Shown here one piece after another: positions 54,276-63,648 of a stretch of DNA of 64,000 nucleotides. Origin of the DNA: Methylocystis rosea SV97 (lineage in GTDB: Bacteria; Pseudomonadota; Alphaproteobacteria; Rhizobiales; Beijerinckiaceae); NCBI RefSeq assembly GCF_000372845.1, contig NZ_KB889963.1, positions 1,112,146 to 1,176,145 on the forward strand. The letters run 5' to 3'. The translations under genes were made by a program, and so were the position numbers. The number at the start of each line of letters is the position of its first letter. Position 1 is the stretch's first letter. The notes under the pieces were generated by a model that saw only the letters and a list, made by a program, of their open reading frames with translations, made no database searches and was not told the origin of the DNA.

Positions 54276-55688
54276 ATGCCGCTCGATCATGAAGATACGG
54301 CGACCGCCGCCGAGGACTTCCGCGACGGCGGAGAGGCGTCTCTCAGCCGGGAATTCGTTCTCGACGTCGAAGGCGCGATTGCGCTGGGCGACTCCGAGCG
54401 CGTTCACGAACTCGTCGGCGACCTCCATGAGGCGGACCTTGGCGCCCTGCTTGAGCGCTTAAGCCACGAAGCGCGACCGCGACTTGTCGAACTGATGGGC
54501 GCGGACTTCGACTTTACGGCCCTGATGGAGGTCGGCGAAGCGACTCGCGAGGAAATCCTCGACGAACTCCCGGTCGAGACCCTCGTTGAAGGCGTGCGCG
54601 ACCTCGAAAGCGACGACGCCGTCGCCATTCTCGAAGGTCTGCAGCCGAAAGAACAGGCGGAGGTCCTCGACGCGCTCCCGGCGCAAGAGCGGATCGTCCT
54701 GCGTCGCTCGCTGGACTATCCCGAGGATTCCGCCGGGCGCCTGATGCAGACGACTCTTGTCGCGGCGCCCCCCTTCTGGACGGCGGGGCGCGTGCTCGAT
54801 TTTTTTCGAGAATGCGGTGAAGAGAATCTGCCGGAGAGCTTTTTTGAAGTTTTCGTCGTCGATCCCGGCTACCGTTTGCTCGGGACCGTTTTCCTCGACG
54901 CTCTGGTGCGGGCCAAGCCGAGCGCGCGGCTCGACGAAATCATGCAGGAGGATCGGCGGCGGGTGAATGCGACCGAGGACGGCGCCGAGGCGGCGCGGCT
55001 CTTCGAGCGCTACAATCTCGTCTCCGTGCCGGTTGTCGATGAATCCGAACGGCTCGTCGGCGTTCTCACCATCGACGACATCGTCGACGTCATCCAGGAG
55101 CAGGCCTCGGACGAAATCCTGGCGCTGGGCGGCGTGAACCCCGAAGAAGAGCTGACCGACAATTTCTGGTGGATCGCGCGGAGCCGCTTCACTTGGCTCT
55201 CTGTCAATATGCTGACCGCCTTCATCACCTCCAGCGTGCTCAAGCACTTTCAGTTGCAGCTGGAGCAAATGGTGGCGCTGGCGGTGCTGGGACCGATCGT
55301 CGCGGGACAGGGCGGGAATTCCGCGACCCAGACCATGACCGTCGCCGTTCGGGCGCTCGCCACCCGCGAGCTGACTCGCGCCAACGCCATGCGGATTATT
55401 TTCAGGGAGCTCGCCATCGGCGCGGTCAATGGCGCGGCCTTTGGCCTGGTGACCGGCATCGTCGCCGCCAACTGGTTCAATAATGTTGGGCTTGGGCCTG
55501 TTATCGCCATGGCGATGTTCACGAATCTGGTCGCTGGCGCACTTGGCGGCATCGTTGTGCCGCTTGCGTTCGACAAGCTGAAGTTCGATCCTGCCGTTGC
55601 GTCGGGGCCTTTCGTGACGACCATCACCGACGTGGTCGGCTACGGGGCGTTCCTTACAATCGCCAGTATGTGGTTCCATTTGGGCTGA
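54276..55688 (+). CDS. mgtE: Magnesium transporter MgtE
   Basis: The 470-residue protein has the MgtE N domain of short helical repeats (LVGDLHEADLGALLERLSHE, GLQPKEQAEVLDALPAQERI), two CBS domains (about 145-270, with ERYNLVSVPVVDESERLVGV), and a five-helix channel domain with NSATQTMTVAVRALATREL and GIVVPLAFDKLKFDPAVASG. MgtE is a Mg2+-gated channel that opens when cytoplasmic Mg2+ is low. It stands between divergent and tandem single genes, with mgtA 30 kb away. Confidence 0.95.
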   Translation: MPLDHEDTATAAEDFRDGGEASLSREFVLDVEGAIALGDSERVHELVGDLHEADLGALLERLSHEARPRLVELMGADFDFTALMEVGEATREEILDELPVETLVEGVRDLESDDAVAILEGLQPKEQAEVLDALPAQERIVLRRSLDYPEDSAGRLMQTTLVAAPPFWTAGRVLDFFRECGEENLPESFFEVFVVDPGYRLLGTVFLDALVRAKPSARLDEIMQEDRRRVNATEDGAEAARLFERYNLVSVPVVDESERLVGVLTIDDIVDVIQEQASDEILALGGVNPEEELTDNFWWIARSRFTWLSVNMLTAFITSSVLKHFQLQLEQMVALAVLGPIVAGQGGNSATQTMTVAVRALATRELTRANAMRIIFRELAIGAVNGAAFGLVTGIVAANWFNNVGLGPVIAMAMFTNLVAGALGGIVVPLAFDKLKFDPAVASGPFVTTITDVVGYGAFLTIASMWFHLG

Positions 55689-55740
55689 GGCGCTTGGGGC
55701 GTTTACGCTCCGTTACCGCCTGCGGAGATAATTTGGAGAA

Positions 55741-56745
55741 ATGCGCTCGTTGAAATGTTTTTCCCTGCTTTCCTCGGCCCTCGTGTGCGCTGCATTCGCG
55801 GCGACGCTCACGGGCTGCGGCAGCTCCTATGATCCCAGCTTTTCGCGCCGGCCGCGGTTCCAGACCAGCGCGCCGCTGATCAATCCCAAGCGCGACCCGA
55901 GCTTTCTCGCCTACGCCGTGCCGGAGAACGATCTCCATAAATTCCCGGCGACGCGCAGCGCCGAATTCGCCGTCCACGGCATCGACGTGTCGAAATATCA
56001 GGGGAATATCGACTGGGAACAGGTCAAGGACTCTGGCGTCTCCTTCGCCTTCATCAAGGCCACGGAGGGCGGCGACCGGGTCGACTCGAAGTTCGCCTAC
56101 AATTGGGCCGCGGCGAAGGCCGCCGGCGTGCCGCGCGGCGCCTATCACTTCGTTTACTGGTGCCGCCGGCCGCATGAAGAGATTGGCAATTTCGCCAGCG
56201 TCGTGCCGAATGAGCCCGACGCGCTGCCGCCGGTGCTCGATGTCGAGGCGACGCCGACGTCGGGAACCTGCAAACGCACGCTCTATCGCGAGGAAGTGTT
56301 GCGCGACATGAAGGACATGCTCACGCAGATGGAGCGCCATTACGGCAAGAAGCCGATCATCTATTCCTCGGTCGACTTCTATCAGGCGATCCTGCACTCC
56401 GACGCGCTGTCCGAATATCCGATCTGGGTGCGTTCGACGAAATATCACCCACAGGTGCGTTACGGCGACCGCAAATGGACTTTTTGGCAGTATCGCTCGG
56501 ACGGGCGCGTGCCGGGCATCACCGGCGCGGTCGACCAAAACACGTTCAATGGCTCTGCCGATCACTGGCGAAGCTGGCTCGCGCATCAGACCGGCCTGGC
56601 GGCGTCGCCGGTCGCGGCGCGGCCCGCCGACGATCGCGGCGGCAAGCAGCTCATCGAGGAAGATCCGGCGATGCTGTCGGGCGGCGAAAAGAACGCCTAT
56701 GACAAGGCGGCGAGCGCTCCCGTCCCGCCGGCCGCCGTCCAATAG
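55741..56745 (+). CDS. GH25 muramidase lipoprotein
   Basis: The 334-residue protein has a lipoprotein signal (CAAFAATLTGCGSS, lipobox Cys) and a GH25 lysozyme domain (about 80-285): HGIDVSKYQGNIDWEQVKDS, FAFIKATEGGDRVDSKFAYN, LPPVLDVEATP with the expected acidic catalytic residues, and IIYSSVDFY, TFWQYRSDGRVPGITGAVDQ. It cleaves the MurNAc-GlcNAc bond and is anchored at the outer or inner membrane. The Pro-rich end is unconserved. Phage-derived GH25 enzymes lack such a lipobox, so a housekeeping role is likely. Confidence 0.9.
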   Translation: MRSLKCFSLLSSALVCAAFAATLTGCGSSYDPSFSRRPRFQTSAPLINPKRDPSFLAYAVPENDLHKFPATRSAEFAVHGIDVSKYQGNIDWEQVKDSGVSFAFIKATEGGDRVDSKFAYNWAAAKAAGVPRGAYHFVYWCRRPHEEIGNFASVVPNEPDALPPVLDVEATPTSGTCKRTLYREEVLRDMKDMLTQMERHYGKKPIIYSSVDFYQAILHSDALSEYPIWVRSTKYHPQVRYGDRKWTFWQYRSDGRVPGITGAVDQNTFNGSADHWRSWLAHQTGLAASPVAARPADDRGGKQLIEEDPAMLSGGEKNAYDKAASAPVPPAAVQ

Positions 56746-56883
56746 GGGAAAGCCGCAGCGCCCGACGCCCTGGTAAAAGCCCTCGCTGGGGTAGCCATCG
56801 GGCGAGATTTCGCGTATAGGCGCAACGCCAGTTTCCGCCGCGCGGCGCTCCCGTCCGCGGCCTTCCATTTAGAGAGAGAATAA

Positions 56884-57072
56884 ATGGCCGTTCCGAAGAG
56901 AAAAACCTCGCCGATGAAGCGGGGATTCCGTCGCTCCGCCGACGCCCTCAAGGCGCCGACCTATATCGAAGACAAGGATTCCGGCGAGCTCCGCCGGCCA
57001 CATCACGTCGACCTCAAGTCCGGCATGTATCGCGGCCGTCAGGTGCTGAAGCCGAAATCCGTCGAGGAATAA
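56884..57072 (+). CDS. rpmF: 50S ribosomal protein L32
   Basis: The 62-residue protein [20 protein letters not shown], with [20 protein letters not shown] and the basic [12 protein letters not shown], is ribosomal protein L32 of the alphaproteobacterial type without the zinc cysteines. It is a part of the large ribosomal subunit. A terminator follows 24 bases after the stop. Confidence 0.97.
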   Translation: MAVPKRKTSPMKRGFRRSADALKAPTYIEDKDSGELRRPHHVDLKSGMYRGRQVLKPKSVEE

Positions 57073-57095
57073 TCGCTCCGACGGGTGAGGAAATG

Positions 57096-57124
57096 AAAGC
57101 GGGCCGCGAGGCTCGCTTTTTTTG
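57096..57124 (+). terminator. Rho-independent terminator after rpmF
   Basis: A 10-base stem with one mismatch, AAAGCGGGCC / GGCTCGCTTT, loop GCGA, is followed by seven T residues. Confidence 0.88.
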
Positions 57125-57236
57125 TTTTCGAACAGTCGTGCGGGCCTTATTCATTCCAGGCGGTCGGAGATCGCTCAGGCTACGCGAAGTTTGCAAGGGC
57201 GTCCTTGCCGGGTAGGATCCTGCGGAGGAAATGCTC

Positions 57237-57998
57237 GTGAATAGCGTTGATATAGCTATAGTCACTTTTTTTGCGACATTGCTTGCAGGTATATTTGGAT
57301 TTTCCATTACACTACGGCTGAAAGAGAGCTGGCTTGATGGAATATCAAGGGATCAGTTCAAAGCAGTGAGAAATATGATTGCTTCACTGCTTGCGGTATG
57401 TCTCGGCTTTTTATTGGTAACGGCAAAAAACAATTTTGATAAGAAGGTTGACGAGGTCAGAACGCAAGCGTCCAAGGTTGTTTTGTTGCATCGCGTCTTG
57501 GATTTGTTTGGCGACGAAGCTAACGAAGCGAGAACAAAAATCATGCGCACTGTGCAAGGTCAGATTGATCTGTTGCAAGTCGCGAGCGGCAATAACATCG
57601 ATCAAAAGGAGGCTTTAAAAAAAGCCAAGATCGATTCATTTCGCGAAGCAGTGCTCAATTTAGATGCGAAAGATGAGAAAAAATCATGGGCGAAGACGGC
57701 CGCGCTCAATTTAACGCAAGAAATTTCCGGCATAAGATGGAAAATATATAACGACTTGAACGCCAATATACCGCTGGAGGTGGTCATATTCCTGATCGCT
57801 CTGCTCGTGACGGTTTTCTTTAATTTCGGCGTCATTTCGCACCATCATTGGACTGCGGCGCTTGGGCTTGTTACGGCCTCCTTATGCGTGTCCGGGGCAA
57901 TCTTTCTGCTGGTGGAGCTCGATCGGCCATTCCAGGGATTTTTCACCGTTCCCACAGACCCGCTGAAGTCGGCAGTCGATATCATTAAGATTGGGTAG
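57237..57998 (+). CDS. DUF4239-like membrane protein
   Basis: The 253-residue protein has four hydrophobic helices, two near the N terminus (DIAIVTFFATLLAGIFGFSI and AVRNMIASLLAVCLGFLLVT) and two near the C terminus (VVIFLIALLVTVFFNFGVIS, GLVTASLCVSGAIFLLVELD), with a large Lys/Asp-rich soluble part between them. FLLVELDRPFQGFF is typical of DUF4239 (bestrophin-like) proteins. The GC content is clearly below that of its neighbours, which suggests recent transfer. GTG at 57237 has GGAGG eight bases upstream; the ATG at 57231 is too close to it. Confidence 0.75.
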   Translation: MNSVDIAIVTFFATLLAGIFGFSITLRLKESWLDGISRDQFKAVRNMIASLLAVCLGFLLVTAKNNFDKKVDEVRTQASKVVLLHRVLDLFGDEANEARTKIMRTVQGQIDLLQVASGNNIDQKEALKKAKIDSFREAVLNLDAKDEKKSWAKTAALNLTQEISGIRWKIYNDLNANIPLEVVIFLIALLVTVFFNFGVISHHHWTAALGLVTASLCVSGAIFLLVELDRPFQGFFTVPTDPLKSAVDIIKIG

Positions 57999-58054
57999 GT
58001 AATACATATAAATATTTTCTTTTATCTTTGTCTGACAGATCTCGCGAGCGTGGA

Positions 58055-58840
58055 TCAGCGCCGCTGCTGAGCGGACGCGAGCAGCGGCAGCAGCAGCGCC
58101 CGCGGCGTCGCCGCCGCAGCCCAAACGAACATCCGGTTGACGAGGCCCGGCACGATGACGCGCTTGCCGGCCATGAGGCCCTCATAGCCCTGGCGCGCGA
58201 CTTCCGCCGACGGCAGCATCGCCGGCTTGATCGCCGTCATGAAGCCGGAGAGATCCATCCCGGCGCGCTCCTGGAAGCCGGTCTGCACCGGACCAGGACA
58301 CAGGCACGCGACCTTCACGCCCAGCGGCTTCAATTCCTGCGATAGCGCTTCGCTGAAGGAGCGCACATAGGCCTTGGTAGCGTAATAGACCGCAAAGCCC
58401 GGTCCCGGCATGAAGGCCGCCACCGAGGCGACGTTGAGCACGCCGCCCTTCGCCGCGACGATCGCCGGCAGAAAGCGCAAGGTCAGCGCGGTGAGCACGC
58501 GCAGGTTGAGATCGACGATCGCGAGCTGCTCGGCGGCGTCGAGCTCGATGGCGCGGCCCATGAGGCCAAATCCGGCGTTGTTGACCAGGAAGCGCGGCGT
58601 GAGGCCCGCCGCGCCCAAACGTTCCGAGAGCGAATCTACTGCACCCTCAGTCGTGAGATCGAGTTCGATGGGGAGCGGGCGGACGGCGCCATCGGCGGCG
58701 ATTTCGTCGGCCAGCGCCTCCAGCCGGTCGCCGCGACGGGCGACGATCGCAAGTTCATGGCCGTTGGCGGCGAAGATGCGGGCAAGCGCCGCGCCAATGC
58801 CGTCGGACGCGCCGGTGATGACCGCGACGGGGCGCGTCAC
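58055..58840 (-). CDS. Short-chain dehydrogenase/reductase
   Basis: The 261-residue classical SDR has the cofactor motif VITGASDGIGAALARIFA, VNNAGFGLMG, catalytic Ser in LNVASVAAFMPG and the YxxxK pair in AVYYATKAYVRSFSEA. The Arg-rich region AIVARRGDRLEAL suggests NADP as cofactor. The substrate is unknown. Its GTG start overlaps the stop of the upstream TerB-like gene (GTGA), so the two are coupled. The C-terminal hydrophobic part may contact the membrane. Confidence 0.9.
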   Translation of the reverse strand: MTRPVAVITGASDGIGAALARIFAANGHELAIVARRGDRLEALADEIAADGAVRPLPIELDLTTEGAVDSLSERLGAAGLTPRFLVNNAGFGLMGRAIELDAAEQLAIVDLNLRVLTALTLRFLPAIVAAKGGVLNVASVAAFMPGPGFAVYYATKAYVRSFSEALSQELKPLGVKVACLCPGPVQTGFQERAGMDLSGFMTAIKPAMLPSAEVARQGYEGLMAGKRVIVPGLVNRMFVWAAAATPRALLLPLLASAQQRR

Positions 58841-59340
58841 TGGCCATCACCCTTGCTCGGCGACCAGGGGCCGGTCGGCGCAGGGACGGCGGCCTCGCGG
58901 AACTCGCGGCGCAGCTCGACGCGTTCGCGGGTCGAGACGCCGAGCAATTCGGCGACGCGCCAGACGACGTTCTCCTCGAATTCATGCACCGCGCCATCGG
59001 CATGCGCCATGTCCCAGAGCATGCCGATGATCTGGCGGCGCCCGTCCTCATCGAGCCGGCGCTTCAGAACGCTGGTGAAGCGATAGAGGTCGACGGCGTC
59101 GCGCTCGCTCGCCTGCGCGGCGTCGATCAATTCGGCCGCCTCGTCCCCCTGGAGGTTGAAGCGCGCCTCGACGAGCTGCCGGATACGGGCCTTCTCCTTG
59201 TCGTCGAATTGCCCGTCGACCGAGGCGATATGGACGAGAAGCGCGGCGGCGGCGAGCTGATAGTCCGCGGCCTCAAAGGCCTTTGGACGCTCCGCCTCGC
59301 CGGTGAGTTCATTGATGAAGTTTTTGAGCGCTGAGAACAT
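58837..59340 (-). CDS. TerB family protein
   Basis: The 167-residue protein fits the TerB/tellurite-resistance-like helical fold: DYQLAAAALLVHIASVDGQF, DDKEKARIRQLVEARF and GMLWDMAHADGAVHEFEENV, with the twice-repeated VDG/ADG acidic loops that bind metal in TerB. Stand-alone proteins of this type are common and not linked to tellurite. I chose ATG 59340 (MFSALKNFINELTG); the frame extends 46 poorly conserved codons further. It is coupled to the SDR gene downstream. Confidence 0.85.
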   Translation of the reverse strand: MFSALKNFINELTGEAERPKAFEAADYQLAAAALLVHIASVDGQFDDKEKARIRQLVEARFNLQGDEAAELIDAAQASERDAVDLYRFTSVLKRRLDEDGRRQIIGMLWDMAHADGAVHEFEENVVWRVAELLGVSTRERVELRREFREAAVPAPTGPWSPSKGDGQ

Positions 59341-59576
59341 GGGCGGCGAAGCTAGCGGGACGGGAGCTGCGTTGCAAATCCGTAGAGAGCAGGGGCGGGG
59401 AAGAAAACCCTTGAAGCGGAACGCTCCGTCGCCTTCTAGAACGGGGAAAAGTTTGCAGATAATTCGACATGGATCCAAACGTCACGCTGAGGCTTGGCCA
59501 TGTATTTTTGCGCGGAGACGATTAAGATCTCTCGCGATGCTGCGGTTAAGTCCGCCAACGAACAAATTTATCGGCG

Positions 59577-61226
59577 ATGGCGAAGAAAAAGAAAAACGAT
59601 GGCTCTGGTCTGGTCCTCATACCGATCGCAGGACTTGTGGCTTGGGCGGGTTGGCCAAGCGACTTCAGTAAGATCATAGCGGGTCTTCTAGCGATAGCCG
59701 GACTGGGGATTATCACCGTTTGTATTACGGATTACGTGAAGTATTCGCGCGCCGTGAGACGTGTGGATAGTACGCTAAAAGAAGTTGTTGAAAGCAACAT
59801 TGAGGCGCTAGCGCGAAGGAGGTCTCAATTATTGCAGCTCGATCCATACGGCAATTTGAGGCCGGAAAAATGGTTAAAGGAGATAGATTACTTTATTTCG
59901 AATAACTTGTTCCTGGGACTGGACAGCGATTATGACCGCTTTGTTGCGGCTGAGCGAGCGCCCGAGCTAACTGATTATGTTGAGAGCAGGGTTGCTGCGA
60001 AAACAGAGCTCGAACCACGTCATCAGGCGTTTCGAGATGAGATGACGCCCATAGAATACGAGCATTACTGTGCCGAAGAACTTAAGCGCAGTGGTTGGGA
60101 CGCGCGGGTGACGACGGCCAGCCGTGATCAAGGCGTCGACGTGATCGCTCAAAAATCGGGAATTCGGCTTGCGGTTCAATGCAAACTTTACCGATCTCCC
60201 GTCGGAAACAAAGCAGTACAAGAGGTCGTTGCAGCCCGAGCTCATGAAGTGGCTGATTATGGAATTGTCGTAAGCAATAACAGTTATACTCCCGCCGCCC
60301 AGGAACTCGCACGAACGAACAACGTTATTTTGCTACACCATCGTGACCTCGCAAAAATCGATAAAATTCTAAGCTTGCCCAAAGAAGCCTCTGAACGGGT
60401 TTTTCTGCATCCAGCAAGTTCGTGCGAGGAGGTTCCTCGGGAAGCGGCTTTCGCAGACGCCGTTCGTCCGCTGCAGAGCCTTACTATTCTATTTTATACG
60501 ATGGCGGCGCTGGTATCTGTCATGATCATTTCAATCTTTCTTACCCGTGCTCCTCAGAATAAGATGAACTCCCGGTCCGTCCAGGACCAAAAACATACGG
60601 CGCAAAGAACTCTTGCATCATCCGGAACGTCGGCGCCGAGCGCATCAAGTCGCGGGACGTCATCGATCTCGGAGATGACCGCAAAGGACCCGTCGTCGCC
60701 TTCTGACGCAACCGCCCAAACACCTTCAAGGTCGAGCCCCGATCCAAGGGCGCCGCCATCTGCAACGTCCCGGGGTAATGTCGAGGCTGCCGTTGAAGAC
60801 GGGAACAAGGTGAGCCGTATGCCTCAGACAGGCGCGGCAGAAATTCCTCCACGTAATTTCGCGCTCGCTCTGCGTTGTTTACCGGCATCCACGGGAGATA
60901 CGACATCGATTGATATTTCGATCACAGGTGACAAATGGACGGTGCGACACCGCCAAAAAAAGGGCGCCGCCATTGAACGCCGCGCACAATATGACATCTT
61001 GGATACAAGCAGAGAGCGCGAACTCTCTTGGCAAGGCGTGCATCGTCGGAATCGCGAATTAAAGATGGTCGCTAACTTGAGCCATCGAAGCCCAAATGGA
61101 ACTCGCATTTACAAAGAAGAGCTGATCGACGCCAACGTGGGCAGGGTCATGGAAATGACTGCAGTGTGCGAAGAACTGCGCACCTGGCCCACTCCCCCTC
61201 GTCGTGGTCATTACGAGCAGAACTGA
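59577..61226 (+). CDS. Membrane-anchored Mrr-type endonuclease domain protein
   Basis: The 549-residue protein has two N-terminal hydrophobic helices (GLVLIPIAGLVAWAGW and IIAGLLAIAGLGIITVCI), a restriction-endonuclease-like Mrr domain (about 155-265) and a third helix near 303-323 (LTILFYTMAALVSVMIISIF), then a Ser/Thr/Pro-rich linker and a C-terminal domain (about 425-549). The nuclease motif is complete: DQGVDVIAQKSG with D188 and VQCKLY with Q201-x-K203, as in Mrr. By helix count the nuclease faces the cytoplasm and the C-terminal part the periplasm. The start at 59577 lacks a good ribosome site. GC is lower than in neighbours. A defence role is possible but unproven. Confidence 0.8.
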   Translation: MAKKKKNDGSGLVLIPIAGLVAWAGWPSDFSKIIAGLLAIAGLGIITVCITDYVKYSRAVRRVDSTLKEVVESNIEALARRRSQLLQLDPYGNLRPEKWLKEIDYFISNNLFLGLDSDYDRFVAAERAPELTDYVESRVAAKTELEPRHQAFRDEMTPIEYEHYCAEELKRSGWDARVTTASRDQGVDVIAQKSGIRLAVQCKLYRSPVGNKAVQEVVAARAHEVADYGIVVSNNSYTPAAQELARTNNVILLHHRDLAKIDKILSLPKEASERVFLHPASSCEEVPREAAFADAVRPLQSLTILFYTMAALVSVMIISIFLTRAPQNKMNSRSVQDQKHTAQRTLASSGTSAPSASSRGTSSISEMTAKDPSSPSDATAQTPSRSSPDPRAPPSATSRGNVEAAVEDGNKVSRMPQTGAAEIPPRNFALALRCLPASTGDTTSIDISITGDKWTVRHRQKKGAAIERRAQYDILDTSRERELSWQGVHRRNRELKMVANLSHRSPNGTRIYKEELIDANVGRVMEMTAVCEELRTWPTPPRRGHYEQN

Positions 61227-61571
61227 TTGTTCTGGGCATTCCACAACGAGCCGCTGAGTAAGTGGGGCGACAGCACAATGCCGCCGGCCTTCGATCGCAA
61301 GTCGGATTGCTCGGAAAGGGCGAGCGTCGTCGCGCGATCAGCCTGAACAGACTAACCCAGTGACAATCCAGCTGTATTGCTGAGCGCTCAAACGACTGCC
61401 CATCGCCATTGGCGATCGGCGCCACGAAATGACCGAAATTGCCGGGCAAAGGCGACATTCTTTACATTCCGAAAAGCAAGTGATGGCAAGGTCTCGGCTC
61501 AGCAAAGACGTTCGGCGGGTTTAGGCCGGAGCATTCTCTGGTCGGCAACAGGACATGGGAACTCCAAAATT

Positions 61572-62282
61572 ATGATCATGGACGATGGGATCGCCGATGC
61601 CGGCGAAAGAAACGAGGAAGCTCCGCTTGGGCTTCGGTCGGGGCGTCTCAACCGCCGGTCGTTTCTGGTCGGCTCCGCCGCCGGTCTCGGCGCGGCCGGG
61701 CTCGCCGGTTGCGTGTCTTCCGACGACATGATGCGCGCCGAAGCGGCGAAGCTTTACGGGCCGGTGCCCAACGACAAATTCGCGATCCCGGCGGTCGACA
61801 TCAGCAGGGTCGATCCGAGATATTTTCGCCAGAAAGTGCGCTACGACAGCAAGGAAGCGCCCGGCACGATCATCGTCGATCCTGGCAAATTCCATCTTTA
61901 CCGCATCGAAGGCGACGGGATGGCCACCCGCTATGGCGCCAATGTCAGTCGCCCCGGGTTCCTGTGGAGCGGTGAAGTTTATGTCGGGCGCAAGGCCGAG
62001 TGGCCCACTTGGACGCCGCCCAAGGAGATGATCGCGCGCCAGCCGGAGGCGCGCAAATATGCCGGCGGCATGCCGGGAGGTCTGGAGAATCCGCTCGGCG
62101 CCCGCGTGCTGTATCTCTATAAAAACGGCGTCTACACGGTCTACACGATCTACAGCACCAGCGACCCCGATACGCTCGGGCAGGGCATCACGAGCGGCTG
62201 TACTGGCCTCCTCAGTCAGGACATGCTCGACCTTTACGCCCGAACCCCGGTCAAGACCAAGGTGGTGATGCTGCCGGCGTAG
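61572..62282 (+). CDS. L,D-transpeptidase-like lipoprotein lacking the catalytic His
   Basis: The 236-residue protein has a twin-arginine-type signal with a lipobox (NRRSFLVGSAAGLGAAGLAG then C) and a YkuD-like domain: APGTIIVDPGKFHLYRIEGD, GLENPLGARVLYLYKNG and GITSGCTGLLSQDMLDLYAR. The nucleophile Cys region SGC is kept, but the usual IHGT is IYST and the Arg after the Cys (GCIR) is Gly (GCTG). It may be inactive, or a divergent transferase. It precedes a PAS/HisKA_2 kinase frame as in the 25.5 kb locus. Start ATG 61572; the frame extends upstream without support. Confidence 0.85.
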   Translation: MIMDDGIADAGERNEEAPLGLRSGRLNRRSFLVGSAAGLGAAGLAGCVSSDDMMRAEAAKLYGPVPNDKFAIPAVDISRVDPRYFRQKVRYDSKEAPGTIIVDPGKFHLYRIEGDGMATRYGANVSRPGFLWSGEVYVGRKAEWPTWTPPKEMIARQPEARKYAGGMPGGLENPLGARVLYLYKNGVYTVYTIYSTSDPDTLGQGITSGCTGLLSQDMLDLYARTPVKTKVVMLPA

Positions 62283-62559
62283 GTAAGGGCCTGAGCTCCA
62301 GTCCACCCGCCGGCGGCGCCGCGGCCCGCGCAAAGAACAGGGCCGCAACATTTTCAAGTTAAGATTGAATCACCGCTGCTTCTCAATGAGGTCCGAGTTT
62401 CGCAGCAGGCCAAACGATCGCTCCCCTTACGAAGCGCCCGTTGCTAATTCGCTCCATTTCCCGCAGGGTCTCGCTCCTAACGGCGTTCCCTGCCGCTTTT
62501 GAAGCACTCCAAGGCTTTTCGATATCACGACCGAACCCTTAGATCCCCAATATAGCGCA

Positions 62560-63592
62560 GTGCTCGCGCAGGCGATCGTGGACACTGTGCGCGACCCTTT
62601 GCTGGTGCTTGACTGCCATTTCGGCGTAACCGCGGCGAGCCGATCTTTTCTCCATGTTTTTGAGGCGCGGCCCGAAGACGTCATCGGACGTTCCGTTTAT
62701 GAAATCTTGCACGGCTGTTTCAAAATCCCGCGCCTGGTTTCGCTATTAAATAAGGTCTTGCCTGAGCACGCCGCCGCGGAAGACTTTGAAATCGACGCCG
62801 TCTTTCCGCGCGTCGGGCGGCGCGCCCTGATTGTGAGCGCGCGAGAAGTCTTCTTTGTCGGCAACACTCACAAAGCTATTTTGCTCTCTTTCGCAGACGA
62901 GACCGATCGGCGCAAAATTGAGAAAGAGAAAGAGTCCCTTCACAACGAAACCCGGAGGCTGCTTCGCGAGAAAGAAGTGCTGCTGCTGGAAATGCAGCAC
63001 CGCATTTTCAACAGTTTGCAAATCATTGCGAACATTCTCATGATGAAGACCCGCATCACGACGTCCGAAGAGGCGCGGCGCCATCTCGAGGAGGCCTATT
63101 CCCGCGTGATGTCGGTGGCGACGTTGCAGAGGCATATTGATACTGCCGGCCGATCGGAGCTGGTCGAAGTTGTTCCCTATCTGACGACGCTATGCGATGG
63201 TCTTTCGGCCTCGGTGATTGGCGAGGAGAAAAAGATATCCCTCAAATATGCCTTCGACCACGCCATGATTCCTCCGACGGAAGCGGTCAGTATCGGCTTG
63301 ATCGTGACGGAGACGGTTATCAACGCGGTGATATGCCTTTCCTGAGAATCGTCCCGAGGCGGAAATTCTCGTCAGATACGAGACCTCCGGGGCCGACTGG
63401 CGGCTCACGGTGTCGGATAACGGCGTCGGCAAGCAAAAAGAGAATGGCGTCGCGCCTCCCTCTGAGGGCCTAGGCAGCACGCTCGTGAAAGCGCTGACAC
63501 AACAAATCAAGGCGCAGATCGAAACAACAAGCGGTCCGAAAGGACTGACCGTGGCGATTAGTCATACGACTTTCAGTCCGCGTCTCGCATAG
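62560..63592 (+). pseudogene. PAS/HisKA_2 histidine kinase broken by a frameshift
   Basis: The sequence parallels the intact kinase at 26385-27518 almost throughout: PAS part with DVIGRSVYEILHG, phosphoacceptor EMQHRIFNSLQIIANILMMK, and ATPase parts. At about 63331, in the N-box, the codons for VKYAFP read GTGATATGCC, two bases short of GTG AAA TAT GCC, so the frame ends at 63345. The rest (SDNGVGKQKENGVAPPSEG, GLGSTLVKALTQQI) continues in another frame to 63592. The upstream start is also unclear: only GTG at 62560 is available. Either a pseudogene or a sequencing error. Confidence 0.85.
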
Positions 63593-63648
63593 TTCAGTTC
63601 GGCGACCCGTGAGCATTCTCAGAACGGTTTGGCGCCGTCAGAGCTTAT

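Noticed and set aside
54459-56868. Two long minus-strand frames opposite mgtE and the GH25 gene
   Set aside because: Both are shadows of intact genes and lack start signals.
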